Shown piece by piece: positions 46,501 through 57,085 of a DNA stretch of 64,000 nucleotides. Numbering within the stretch: position 1 is the first letter of the stretch; every line of letters begins with the position of its first letter. The stretch covers positions 11,229,111 through 11,293,110 of the forward strand of contig NC_092576.1 in the NCBI RefSeq assembly GCF_037975245.1, given 5' to 3'. Below the pieces are notes generated by a model. That model did no database searches. It was not told where the DNA came from and saw only the letters and a list, made by a program, of their open reading frames with translations. This DNA is from Apostichopus japonicus (taxonomy: Eukaryota; Echinodermata; Holothuroidea; Aspidochirotida; Stichopodidae). The translations under genes and the position numbers were made by a program.

Positions 46501-48842
46501 TCAGAAACGCCAAGAACAGGTCGGTACAGCCAATCGTTTCTTTGTAATTGGAAGACGAAGATGAAAATTATGTTTGTATTCTCTGTAATAAAATGTATGT
46601 TCCTGTGCTTTTGAAATCACACAGAGGGAGGCAAACCTTGAGTGAACACTAACAGATATTCTGCAACATTAGTTAGAGGGCGTTGTGGTTAAGGCAGTGG
46701 ACTTGTGATCTAAGGATTACAGGTTCGAGTCCTGGCCAGATCATTGCGTTGTGTCCTTGGGCAAGGCACTTTATCTCCATTGCCTCCTCTCTTCACCCAG
46801 GTGTATAAATGGGGACTTGCGAGATGACTGTAAATATAGTTGTGTGCGCCAGTTCGTGGCTGCACCCTATGGGAAGTCCCCCAGGGGACATGTGGCTGTG
46901 GTGCCCCAGGAGAGATTGTTTGAATTGTGCACACTTTGGTGTGTAGGTGTGACAAGTTACCAATAGGGATGCACCGGATCCAAATTTTTGGATTCGGCCG
47001 GAACCGGATTTTGCCGGATAGTACATGAAATCCGGCTGGATAAAATCTGGCCGGAACCGGATTTATTCATTATACAAAAGAAAATCATTAATAAGAAGTA
47101 GAAGTATGAAACAAGGAGCAAATCTTAGGTGAGGTATTCGCAAACAATCAGACCATTGAGAAAATTACATTAAACATGTTAAACCTAATTTTTCCTTACT
47201 TTGAATGTTTTTATTAACATTTGGAAATACAGTAGTTTACATTGATTTAAGTTAATACCAACACCTTTTTAAGGAATAATTCAGGCCAGATTTTGAAAGA
47301 GATCCGGCCAGATTTTTGAAAAACATCTGGCCGGATTTTGAAAAATATCCGGCCGGAACCGGATAATTGCTCACTATCCGGCCGGATAGTCCGGCCGGAC
47401 CGGATATCTGGTGCATGCCTAGTTACCAATGACCAGGGTTAAGTACAGCGCTATATAAGAACTGTTAATTATTATGATTATTAGACAGGAAGACAGGAAA
47501 GGGGAAGAGGTGCCCATGTGTATTTAGGACTGTGTAACACTGTCTGTATGTAATACCAAAGTATGATATGTGTAAAAGTAAGTTGGCCTGACGTTTCGAT
47601 CCTAGCAGGATCTTCTTCAGAGGCTAAATGACAAGTAACAGTAACAGAAGGGACAAAAACACGCACAGAATGCAGACGGGTTAATGAGCATGGTGAACAC
47701 AAAGAGATAGATGTAAGGGGATTAGTAGACAAGGGATGGAGAGAAGAAAGAAAGAAACCAACAGGGGAAGAGGAGAGGTGGGAGATAAACAGTGGAGGGA
47801 CAAAGAGATGATTAAGGGAAGGGTGTAGGGAATAAACTGGTGAAGGACAAAGACAGAAAGGTAAGGAGAAAAAATGGTGGAAGAGAGCTATGAGATTACT
47901 ACTTGTCATTTAGCCTTTGAGGAAGATCCTGCTAGGAACGAAACGTCAGGCCAACTTACTTTTACACATTCTCTTACACAGGCTCTCTAGTGGATAAGCA
48001 GTTTGCTATTAACAGTTTTATTTTATTTTGAAATGCAGCTTCAATCAAATCTTTCTTCTGTCATCATTGCAGGTAAACCTGATAAAAGAAACCACATCTC
48101 GAGTTTTGCCTCCAAGCTTTCATTCAGTTCCGACGTATCCAGCTCCTCTTCGCCCAGTCCCCTTCAGATCAGATCGTGGCAGCCCTCTTGTCAGAAGTCT
48201 TCCCCGGTCTCTGAACCCGTCATGGACGAAGACAATAGCAATGTCTCCATGGAAGTCAGCGCCCTGGCTGCCGAGAGCGAAACTCGCGGACCCGCCGCGG
48301 CAAAGAACGGCGTCAGAGGTCGTTCAGAACTCAATGACGATAAGCGTCCCTGCTCCCGCTTGGACTTTACTTCCTGTCTGTTTCCGGAGGGCGACAGAAA
48401 CTACGAGAACGACAAGCTCACCTCTACGCAGCTGGTGGAGGGAAATTCCGGTCATGATCTGACCTTTGACCTGACAATGAACGACGATGGCAATTTGACA
48501 GCGATGGAGATAAGTTCCGTGCATTCCACGGGGAATTCGATCCTGCCAACAGGCTCAGAACACAAACTGGTCCCGAACGGTGATCGTCCGGGGGAGTTAA
48601 CCGGACACGAACGGAGAGGGTTGGAGCGGGAAGGACCGGTACAGATGGGTGATATGGCACAGTCTGTATTAGTGAAGCACAACATTCAGGGTAGATTAGA
48701 CAGCGGTTATGGTACACATAGTCTACCTACCAGCACTGTAGGTACATTGGCTACGGTCTCTACCAGCAGCAGTGAAAGTACAGAGAGCTTGCCCGCACTG
48801 ACCCTCTCAAGTACGGGTAGTCCGACCTCGCTGAGTTTATAG
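40563..48842 (+). CDS. BORA: BORA, protein aurora borealis (Aurora A activator, Plk1 cofactor)
   Basis: Bora binds and activates Aurora A and lets it phosphorylate Plk1 at mitotic entry. Exons: 40563-40700, 40967-41101, 42131-42218, 43938-44018, 44350-44406, 45410-45660, 46372-46519, 48073-48842 (stop TAG). They give 555 residues (human 559). The N-terminal activating part is well kept: FNPFE (13-17), FSPSVF (29-34), FRWSIDQLA (51-59), FFEENLHVPSPW (92-103), CQTAITLPVNFDL (150-162), SLRRKLF (186-192). Many SP/TP sites follow (STPGAGG, FTPRGPSP, LLSPICK). The C-terminal DSGYGT (509-514) matches the beta-TrCP degron DSGYNT of vertebrate Bora. The exon 7 donor is a weak gtcggt, but phase requires it. 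The last exon holds nearly half the protein and is mostly low-complexity Ser/Thr. Introns contain SINE, hAT, LINE and Penelope-like insertions. Confidence 0.95.
41186..41572. mobile_element. Non-autonomous hAT-type element (387 bp)
   Basis: The termini CAGGGTTTCCCTAACT and AGTTAGGGAACCCCTG are inverted repeats with one mismatch. The exact 8-bp target duplication CTCTATAC lies at 41178-41185 and 41573-41580. Non-coding; BORA intron 2. Confidence 0.92.
42420..42780 (+). mobile_element. LINE fragment, C-terminus of ORF2
   Basis: The frame has LLTYKALHGLAPE, a stop, then RSFSNAAPTLWNSLP and FKNRLKTSLF, ending GCACTATATAAATTTGCATT and ATT repeats. This is the usual 3' end of L2/CR1-type LINEs. 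5'-truncated and broken. BORA intron 3. Confidence 0.8.
43560..43835. repeat. Minisatellite, 20-bp unit
   Basis: About 12 copies of cataactatattacacttcc. Ends about 100 bp before BORA exon 4. Confidence 0.9.
44169..44240 (+). pseudogene. tRNA-like sequence (SINE head)
   Basis: GCGTCCATAGCCTAGTCGG begins an A box and GGTTCGAATCC is a good B box. Anticodon stem CCCGC/GCGGG with loop ATATGAA. The acceptor stem has three mismatches and the T stem one, so it is not a working tRNA. It is related to 10900-10970. Confidence 0.65.
46674..47480 (+). mobile_element. tRNA-derived SINE, split by an hAT-type insertion
   Basis: It starts with a tRNA-like head (GTGGTTAAGGCAGTGG, then GGTTCGAGTCCTGG), continues with the body gtccttgggcaaggcacttt and cacccaggtgtataaatggg, and ends gcgctatataagaactgtta plus ATT-like repeats. 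The 458-bp insertion at 46964-47421 interrupts the body. BORA intron 7. Confidence 0.85.
46964..47421. mobile_element. Non-autonomous hAT-type element nested in a SINE (458 bp)
   Basis: The ends TAGGGATGCACCGGAT and ATCTGGTGCATGCCTA are inverted repeats matching at 14 of 16. The exact 8-bp duplication GTTACCAA is at 46956-46963 and 47422-47429. The subterminal parts carry repeated ccggccggaaccggat motifs. No transposase. Confidence 0.93.
47586..47624 (-). ncRNA. Hammerhead-ribozyme-like motif
   Basis: Minus strand: GCCT, CTGAAGA, GATCC-TGCTA-GGATC, CGAAAC, GTC, AGGC. Only the CTGAAGA core differs from consensus. The best preserved of the four copies. Confidence 0.5.
47913..47951 (+). ncRNA. 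Hammerhead-like motif, degenerate
   Basis: GCCT, TTGAGGA, GATCC-TGCTA-GGAAC, GAAAC, GTC, AGGC. Two core changes; probably inactive. Confidence 0.4.
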
Positions 48843-49441
48843 TCTATGAAAATATTACGAAAATAGCTGGTGGTGTTTTGTAGAAGAATACAGAAAGTCT
48901 CGGCTCTCACAAATGTATGAGTGAAAGTTTGTGTAGAGGAACAAGAGAAGGGTTAGATATGGAAAGGCTGTAATTATTCAAGACAAGAATTAATTCCAGA
49001 CAAGAATTAATTCAAGACAAGAAAAGCAAAATTCAAAAGTCAGTCTAAAAAAAGTCTGCAGCACCTCAAGGAAAATACACAATTATGGTAAAGCCTCATT
49101 TGCATAAAAGAATTGGGGCATAAAATGTTCACAACATACTTTGTTATTAGAAGTAGAAAAGGAGCTTTTGGACAATTTCAAGTGCTGCATTTCACATCAT
49201 GAAACAAAATGTACTCTTATATAGACCGTGGCAGTGGCAAACTACAGTAAAGTATACAAAACTTTGTCGCACAGCAACTTGGTGATAATGCACTAAAAGT
49301 CACACCTAATTTGCATAAAAAGAACTGAGGCAGAAAAGCTTCTCCAGTACTGCATTTCACATCACTAAAGAAATAGACCTGTATGATTATTATTATTATT
49401 AGTACTATGATATAAAATTACAATGTAAAACTACACTAGAG

Positions 49442-49788
49442 CAGGGACGTAGCCAGAAATTTGAAAAGGGGGGGGGGGGAGCAGAACTTTAAAAGGGGCG
49501 CTTCTCACAAAAGGGAGCATTATTACACTGAATAATGTAAAAATAAAATTTTCACCAAGAATGCCTCACACGTTGCAGGTAATGAACAATAATAAGAGTA
49601 TTGTATTACGTAGCAGACAAACTTTCAGGGGAAAGATTGAGAAAGGTCTCTTAGCTTCCTTCAACCTGTAAAGAGAGCTATCATGATATTTCCTGCTCTT
49701 ATTTAAATTTGATTTTTCAGGGTACTTAAAGGAGGTGGGGGGGGGAGTGATCGCTCCCATTGCTCCCCCTCCCCCGGCTACATCCCTG
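49442..49788. mobile_element. Non-autonomous hAT-type element (347 bp)
   Basis: The termini CAGGGACGTAGCC and GGCTACATCCCTG are inverted with one mismatch. Target duplications CACTAGAG (49434-49441) and CACTAGTG (49789-49796) differ at one base. Internal poly(G). Confidence 0.88.
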
Positions 49789-51096
49789 CACTAGTGTATG
49801 CAGTATTATTAGGTTGGTTTCATATCCAAAGTAAACTCCTGTCTCAAGAAGATCAAATCACTCAGATTTGACTGTACTATGGTTTTTTGTTTTATGGCAT
49901 AGCAAAAACACCAGTGTGTATTTCAAGTATTAAAATCAATTTAATGTAGCAATTTTTGTCACCCTGGGGAGGAGAAGGGGGAGAGGCCAGGCACCACCAC
50001 CTGTGGTTGTGAGACAGGACTTCAAAATGATATGTATGTTTTCTTGAGTACCAGTTTCAAGAAGACGTGGATTTAAGTTAATGCAGGTTGTCACGTTTGG
50101 TCACTATAATTTCACAAAAAAAAAACCACCGAATTTTGACTTAAAAATACAGATCGCCTTTTGATCAATCTAGGACAAACTGATAGATTTCTTGCACAAA
50201 ACTTGAAAATATTTCGATGCTTTAAGAATAAAAATTTAATGACAGTAAGAATCACATGCAAAATGCAAATTTTGAAACTTGAAGGTTTTCCAACCCTCGC
50301 CTCATTATCTGAACTAAACTTACAGTGATCGAGCCACATTAGTTTTTAGTATCGAAAACAATCAAGACTTTTATCAAAATCTACACAAACACAAAAAAAC
50401 AAAGCTGCATTGAATTTGCATGTGAAGCAATAGATGACACAACGTTTTGGTATGTTGTCATGACGACGTTATCGTATACTGATATGATGATAACACATAT
50501 TTTTATGTCTCTTATCATGAATAGTGGAATTTATTTACCCGCATATTCAGTAATTATATAGATGTAAGTTATAATGCCATTCTTGTTTGTCGTAGATAAG
50601 CAGCCTCAGTTTCCAATTTTTGGTTATCCTCATTTTGTTCATTTTCATACAATATATAGTATTTTTCAGTATAAATTTAGTTTTAATCTGAGCTATTTTT
50701 TTTTTCTTTCAATTTTACAGATATATTATTATTATTTCTGTTTTTCTTACCTTTCACTGTCATAAAGATATACTCTTGCTATATTATATTCATGTCAGAA
50801 CCACCTGCAGGAGTAGAGACATTGAATGGTGGAGGCAGGACGTGGGGAAGGGGGTGGGGGGTGGGGAGGAGTTGCCGCGAGGAGGATTTGGTGGCTACGA
50901 GAATGAGAGAGTAAAGTTTAGGTGGTTTGTTTCGACAAAGGAGAGTAGGATAATTCCTCTATACAGAGTTTCTTCTCTCTTGGCCTTCCTGTAATCTCGA
51001 ACAATTTTGTCTTCTAAGTGGGGGGGGGGGGGATGGGTACGGGATTGGGGTGGAGACCGAGGTACTGACTTTATCTTTGTATTTATGAGTAGGACA

Positions 51097-51463
51097 TTAA
51101 AGGCATTGAAGACTCGCCCCAAACCGCGTGCGGCCATCTGAAAAAGTTAACTTTCTGTTGCTTGCTAGTGACGCTTTGTTATGTCGCTACAAAATGCAGA
51201 CAGTAATGAAACGTGATACCTTGTTATCTTTAGCTGGACCTGAGATGTCCATCGCTGTATCGTTTGTTCACTGTGCTGTGGGTATTGACCGCAGCTGTAT
51301 GTACTGACTGTACACTAGTGTCTAATTGCCGACGGTAGCAAGCTGTGTGTATTATCTGGGATCGATGGTGGTGTCTAACACTTCTGTTACACCTCATTCG
51401 AAACTAGATTAGATTACCGGCATTAGACGTTTCCTTTTTGCGCGAGTCTTCACAACCCTTTAA
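51097..51463. mobile_element. TTAA-flanked miniature transposon, family 2, copy 2 (367 bp)
   Basis: TTAAAGGCATTGAAGACTCG to GAGTCTTCACAACCCTTTAA, alike over its full length to 23618-23985 and in the same direction. Confidence 0.87.
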
Positions 51464-52080
51464 TGCACACGTATCAAACTCCTGTTCATTACCTTTCGGG
51501 TCAGTCTGGTTATCTCACAGGTTGTTGTAAACAAACAAGACAACCTTCCCTTTAGCGAATATTAACTGACATGAAGTCTCACCTTGATACTATATACTAT
51601 ATGAATGCGATATTTTCATATAAATTTAGTAGAAAAAATATTCCGATAAATTTGTTTATGTTAATTTTTATGTCAGTAAGTTGTAAGACGTAAGATTGGA
51701 AGTGGTTTTCTGCAGCACTACCGCTAGGGTTGACATTGACTAGGTAATCAAACTTTTCATGAATTGTGCAAATTCGGATGCACGTGTTCCTCTACCCCTT
51801 CCTACCCACCCCCCTTACCTCACACTTCCCCCGCCCCTCTTCTCCCAAGAAATTGAAAACTTGTACTACACAAATGTAGGTAAAATGATAGAAATATTAG
51901 CACCTTTTTGCATCTAATCGCCTCTACCCTAACAATTTTTTTTTGATAGAAATAGAACTCCATCTGGCATCAGTGTGAATACAATGCCCCATGGTTGGTG
52001 AGAGTGATTAATCTTGCAGTATAATATTATACTCAGAGTGCGAGTATTAGGGAGAGAGTACGCTGCTGGGGAATGTTTTA

Positions 52081-52150
52081 TTCTCGGCCTCTTGGCTAAG
52101 ATCATACTTCGTAGTATGTTCCCCATTCGAGGGGAATCTTGATATACACA
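52081..52150 (+). pseudogene. U2 snRNA-like fragment, copy 2
   Basis: TTCTCGGCCTCTTGGCTAAG and ATCA match the 5' end of U2. Then CATACTTCGTAGTATG forms a small hairpin that includes the GTAGTAT segment, followed by TTCCCC-ATTCGA-GGGGAA. The second hairpin is analogous to that of the copy at 682, not to U2 stem IIa. Confidence 0.65.
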
Positions 52151-53910
52151 CATGACGATTATCACACTGTCGCAAACTCTATACAAGGACTGGGGTGGGG
52201 GAGGGGGTTGTGAGCGGATCAGTCGTTCGGATGTGTTTTTTTTTATTCGTGCCCAGATTCTTTCTTGGATGACTCTTCTTATAATGTAATTATGTTTAAT
52301 TACATCAATAAGAGGACGGACTTTGTTGACAACCAAATTCAAAAGGCAACTTTCAGTATTTGCATGGTGGATTGCAAAGCAGCACATCACTACTTACTGC
52401 ATGCAATAATCATGGAACATAATTCGATAAATATGGAAAATTTAAGATCCATGCGCGAATAGTCGTAGAAGTATAACTAAGTTTCCTGGGATGCGTGTAG
52501 CAGCCGGACCCGTAGGCGGGGGGGGGGGGGGTGAAGAGGCACGGTCCATGTGCCCGGCCTGACTACGGGCGAGGAGCAACTGGGCCCGTAACTAGCATTT
52601 TTGAGTTTGAAGGGTATCATCGAGAAGAGGCACCAACAATTTAAGGAGGAACAGAATAGGTTACCCGTGTTCTTAGCCTGTGACGTTTTCGTACACGTGA
52701 TGATGCCCCTTACAAAAGGGGGAGAGGTTGGAGATGCAGTAAATTAGATGAGGGAGGGGTGGAAGGGGAGTGTGCAGAGGCACGACCACTGTGCCTCGGC
52801 CTGAATACGGGCCTGGTAGCAGCATGGGCTCGATACAAATCTGACTGCCGATGCACAATGTAGGCTACATTATGGCCGATACAAATATTACTGAGTACAG
52901 CTGACTGTTGAACGGTAGCTGATAATTAAAACAAACACTATCACAGCTATCGGACTAGACATCTTAAATCTAACAGTTCTTTTTTAAATTTAATTATGCT
53001 TAGCTTGATGTTCATTATTAATTGGGTACCGACCTTTGAGCTTTGTATTCATTTATTAATCAACTGTACATATACTACTGGTTACTTGTGTGCGGTGCAT
53101 AGGCTATGTCTCAGTAGTATTTGAATCCACGTATTCGTTAGTGCACTATATACCGTGTTAGTCCAGAATTCAAAGAGTCTGTTCGTTCCGCACAAAACCG
53201 TCAAAATATCCTTATTATGGAAGGCCATAAATAGCATCTACTGCTAGATAAAGTATTAGACTTTAGATATCATCTTACTGTTACAAACGGTCATCGCAGG
53301 TAAGTTACTCGTTTAGGTTTATATAGTACATTACAGTAGATTGAACAGAGTAAGTAAATCACTAACGGATTATATTATTCAACGTAGTAGTTTTACATCA
53401 GTTTATTTTTAATGATATAAAAGGAATAAAGACAGAAACTTTTCCTTTTCTTTGCATCAGCTTTCATACAAATTAAAGTATTATACAAAAGTGGGAAATA
53501 TCAGGCAACATTCGTGCCCCCCTCCTCCCCCACCCACAAGAATATGACTTCCAAACAGCTTAAATTTTTATTAAATACACACAAAGTCATACACACTGGT
53601 AACATTCATCTTTGATTACTCAATGAATGATAAAACCATTTTGCATCTATGCCCCCCCCCCCCCTTGAAACCAACAAAATAAAATTTTCAACGGGAGGGA
53701 ACAACACTGAGGACGGACATCGGCCTATTAATGTGCCCCTCACCCCCACCCCCCGCCCCCCAATCTCCCGACTCTCCAACAATGTTCGGACTCGGGTTAG
53801 GAGCCTCATTCCATATAGGTTTGATAAAATATTGACCAGAGTTACGCCGAAACCCATAGGCGTACGAGGCGGGGGGGGGGGCAGACTGCCCCCCCCCCCA
53901 AATTTCCAGA

Positions 53911-54044
53911 GGACAAGAAATTCGGGCAAAAGTCCTGAAAAATTCGGGCGGCCTAAGAGGAGAAAAAAAATATATATATATATATATATTTTTTCTCCTC
54001 TTAGGCTGCCCGAATTTTTCAGGACTTTTGCCCGAATTTCTTGT

Positions 54045-54107
<63 letters not shown>
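53911..54107. repeat. Long palindrome with (TA)n centre, followed by a (TA)n tract
   Basis: ggacaagaaattcgggcaaa at 53911 is mirrored by tttgcccgaatttcttgtcc ending at 54046. Arms are about 58 bp with one or two mismatches, and the centre is (TA)n. A further (TA)n tract runs 54047-54107. It could form a cruciform or foldback RNA. Confidence 0.9.
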
Positions 54108-54110
<3 letters not shown>

Positions 54111-54304
54111 ATATATATATAAATATGCAGTAGCTTGCCCGAATCTTTTTCAAATTTTTGCCCGACAATTCCATGATTTTCTTTATTTAGCATCATGATG
54201 CCCGAAAATTTCCGTGTAACACCACCGTAAGCGCAGTTCATCTGGGCTTCCACGCTTTTTGCACGATCAATTTTTTTTCTAACTAGTCAATTGTTTACCT
54301 GGAC

Positions 54305-54969
54305 CAAGGGCGGCGGAACCGGGGGGCCCAGGGGGCACGTGCCCCTCCCCACTTTTCCTCAGGTTAAAAATGTGCCTTTTTTCTACATAAAAATTGAGGT
54401 GCCTCAAGTTAGCAAGAGGCCAGGGAACCAGAATGAACACTCGGGAAGGGCCGTTTCCGGCCATCTGAGGGGTTTGTAAAACCAAAAATTTTCTAGTACG
54501 CTCCGCGCCAACCGATGGTGGCGCTCCGCTCAGATAGTCGTGCATACAACTTTGCAAATCCTGGCTAAGCCCATGAATTTCAATGAATTTCTGTGGGTCA
54601 AACTCAAAGCTATTTCGAATAGAAAAAATTTGTTAAGATATTAACAAGAAAAAAAACTCTAATTCGGAAGATTCCTACATTAGCAACTAGCATGATTTCA
54701 CCTCATTTTGTCTCAAAAGAAAACTTGTTCCTTGTTTCCCAATTTGCGCATTGGATATTGCAGTGCTAGTAGTATGCATATTTTCCTTGAAGGGGGGGGG
54801 GGGCGTTGATGGAGTAATGTGTTATTGTGTATACACAAATAAGATAATACAATAAGAGTTATAAAGGGTACTAAATATAAGGCTGCATCAGTCCAATCGA
54901 ATTTCTGCAAAGTGCCCTTTGATGTCGGTGCCCCCCCCCCCCAGCTTGAAAGTGCTTCCGCCGCCCTTG
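54305..54969. mobile_element. Non-autonomous hAT-type element (665 bp)
   Basis: The ends CAAGGGCGGCGGAA and TTCCGCCGCCCTTG are perfect 14-bp inverted repeats. The exact 8-bp duplication ACCTGGAC is at 54297-54304 and 54970-54977. Its inner part 54449-54541 is related to 58291-58385. Confidence 0.93.
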
Positions 54970-56390
54970 ACCTGGACATCCCCGACATGAGTGTATAAAA
55001 GAAACATTTTCTTTTTCATGGATGGTGGGGGGGGGGGAGTGCCTACAAGCCTAGAAGTACAGGTTTATCATATTCTTTGTTATATTTTATACTTTTTTGT
55101 GAGACAAATTGCAGTCTCACCCGACACAGCGACATTATCCCGCCTACGTATCGTTGAACAATGTATGTTTTTGCGAGAGAGTATTCTCGAGCTTAGATGT
55201 TGGTCTCAGCTCTGTAGGGGGACAGAATTCCACGCCGTTTCGTTTATCTGTACATTATGTCACAATGTCGAATTTACTGAATCCTAAGAGCAGTGTCAAA
55301 AAATGAAGTTTAATAACGTATAAACTTCAGTTTTACGTATATATTATACTCCAGATAATAAGTATTTGTCGTAATTGGATCTACATGTAAAGAAAATGAC
55401 TGCAGTTTACATCATTTTTGGGCTAAGACTACGAGTTGTAGAAAAATGATGACGTCAAACCAAAAAGTTTGGCACGGAGCCATGGCCACAGAAAACGCTT
55501 CTGTGCGTATGCGCATCACGTATAATTCATTGCCGAGTTGACTTTGTTGTGTACGTAATGTCGTATGTCATATACGAACCATCAACAGACACCAATAGTA
55601 CTGCATCAACGGTACTATACATACTATACCTTTCGATATTCGGTAAAACTACTTGATGTAAACTCTCACTAATATTTCTTATACATTCTTGAAGTATTTC
55701 GCTTGAATGTTAGGCGTAGGTTAAGAAAAGAAGTGGCTCTGCGGGACGAAAGCAGTTTTGCTTAAATCACGATATCTTGGCCTATCGGGGTCTGGAATTT
55801 AAGGCACAAGTTGTTCTCAATACCGTGCGAGATTCACGAAAGTAGCCTAGCCGTAGCGTTACGTACTAAGACATAACGTTAACCTTACATTGCAATGTGA
55901 CATAGGCTAAGCTACATGGCAACCAGTTCGTCTCCTAAAATGTTTTGGGCGGAACTGAGACAATTGCTCTGACCAGAATCTCCATATAAAAATGTTGTTT
56001 GTCACCCCATTTGAAAACATTGGGTTATGAATGAATATAAATGGACCACTGTCACAATTTATGCTAGGCACGTAGGCCTACCCCAGTAACTAATTCTTGG
56101 TCATAGGCCTACTCAGCATGTTACTTGTACCTGTTAGTGTTACTGCCTAGGCTATGAACAGTAAGTTCTAACTCTAAAACTTAAAAGTAATAAGCTCAGT
56201 GGCAGTTACGCAAAACCTAGCTAAGATTGGTTTGGGGTGCATCGTGTACACCTAGCAAAATAGCCTAATGTTAGGTAGCCTACAAATATATATGTGTATA
56301 ACCTTTTTTTTTTAATTGCATGATTTGAATCTTGATTACGGCAGTGGTAAACCTGATGTAGACTATGACTAACAATATAGTTTAGTTTAG

Positions 56391-57085
56391 TAGAAAAAAG
56401 GGATCAGGAGGGACACTCAAGTCCCCATCAAGGACCCTATAGGAGAGAGAAAGACACAAACCCTCAGACCCGATTACAATGCAAAAAGTGCTTGTCCAAA
56501 GCATTCTTAAACCCATTGAAATTACTTGCAAGTACAACTTTCGCAGGCAAACGGTTCCACTCATTCACAACCCTATTAGAAAAAAAGTTATGCCGAATAT
56601 TAATCCTACTTTGTGACTTTTGGAGTTTAAGACAATGACCTCTGGTACAACTACTATTAGCAAACATGAAAAAGTCGGTAAAGGATAAATTGTCAAAACC
56701 ATACACTATCTTGAAAACCTGAATCAATTCCCCACGTAACCTCCTAAGCTCCAGTGTGGTGAGATTCAACAATTGTAACCGCCTATAATAAGGAACACTC
56801 TTTAAGGAACTAATCATTCTAGTAGCTCTCCTCTGGACCTTTTCAAGTACTTCCTTATCCTTAACAAAATATGGGTTCCAAGCCTGCACAGCATATTTCA
56901 GATGAGGCCTAATCAACTGCTATATAAAGCCTAACTACGATGTCCTCTTTCAGAAAACTGAAGTTCCTCTTGATCACTTAAACCCTATTACCTCTTTTAG
57001 CAGCTTCAAGACAATGTTTAGAAGGTTGCAGAGATGAGTCAATGTAGATACCTAGGTCTCTTTCAACAGAGACCTCCTGTTATGT
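56391..57085 (-). pseudogene. Broken LINE reverse transcriptase, C-terminal part
   Basis: The frame 56464-56916 encodes MIRPHLKYAVQAWNPYF, VLEKVQRRATRMI, LRRLRGELIQVFKI and NRVVNEWNRLP, hallmarks of the region after the catalytic domain in CR1/Rex-type LINEs. Upstream on the minus strand, LGIYIDSSLQPSKHCLEAA continues it with at least two frame breaks. The catalytic motif is absent. Dead copy. Confidence 0.85.

Larger units (their letters stand above)
47577..48045. mobile_element. Penelope-like element copies in opposite orientation
   Basis: 47577-47905 is the inverse of the 20272-20560 copy, and 47899-48045 is a plus-strand copy of its 3' part (ggctctctagtggataagca, then taacagttttattttatttt). 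The two hammerhead-like motifs face opposite ways, a layout seen in Penelope-like terminal repeats. It ends about 30 bp before the BORA exon 8 acceptor. Confidence 0.65.

Noticed and set aside
47481-47909. 142-codon minus-strand frame ending in DPARIETSGQL
   Set aside because: Runs through the Penelope-like copy; low complexity and the same text at 20272 is non-coding.
48324-48910. Several minus-strand frames over BORA exon 8 and its 3' flank
   Set aside because: Antisense shadows of the coding exon; the plus strand carries the conserved protein.
53606-54253. 215-codon frame on the minus strand and 157-codon frame on the plus strand
   Set aside because: Both run through (TA)n and poly(G/C) tracts and a palindrome; no family match or splice context.
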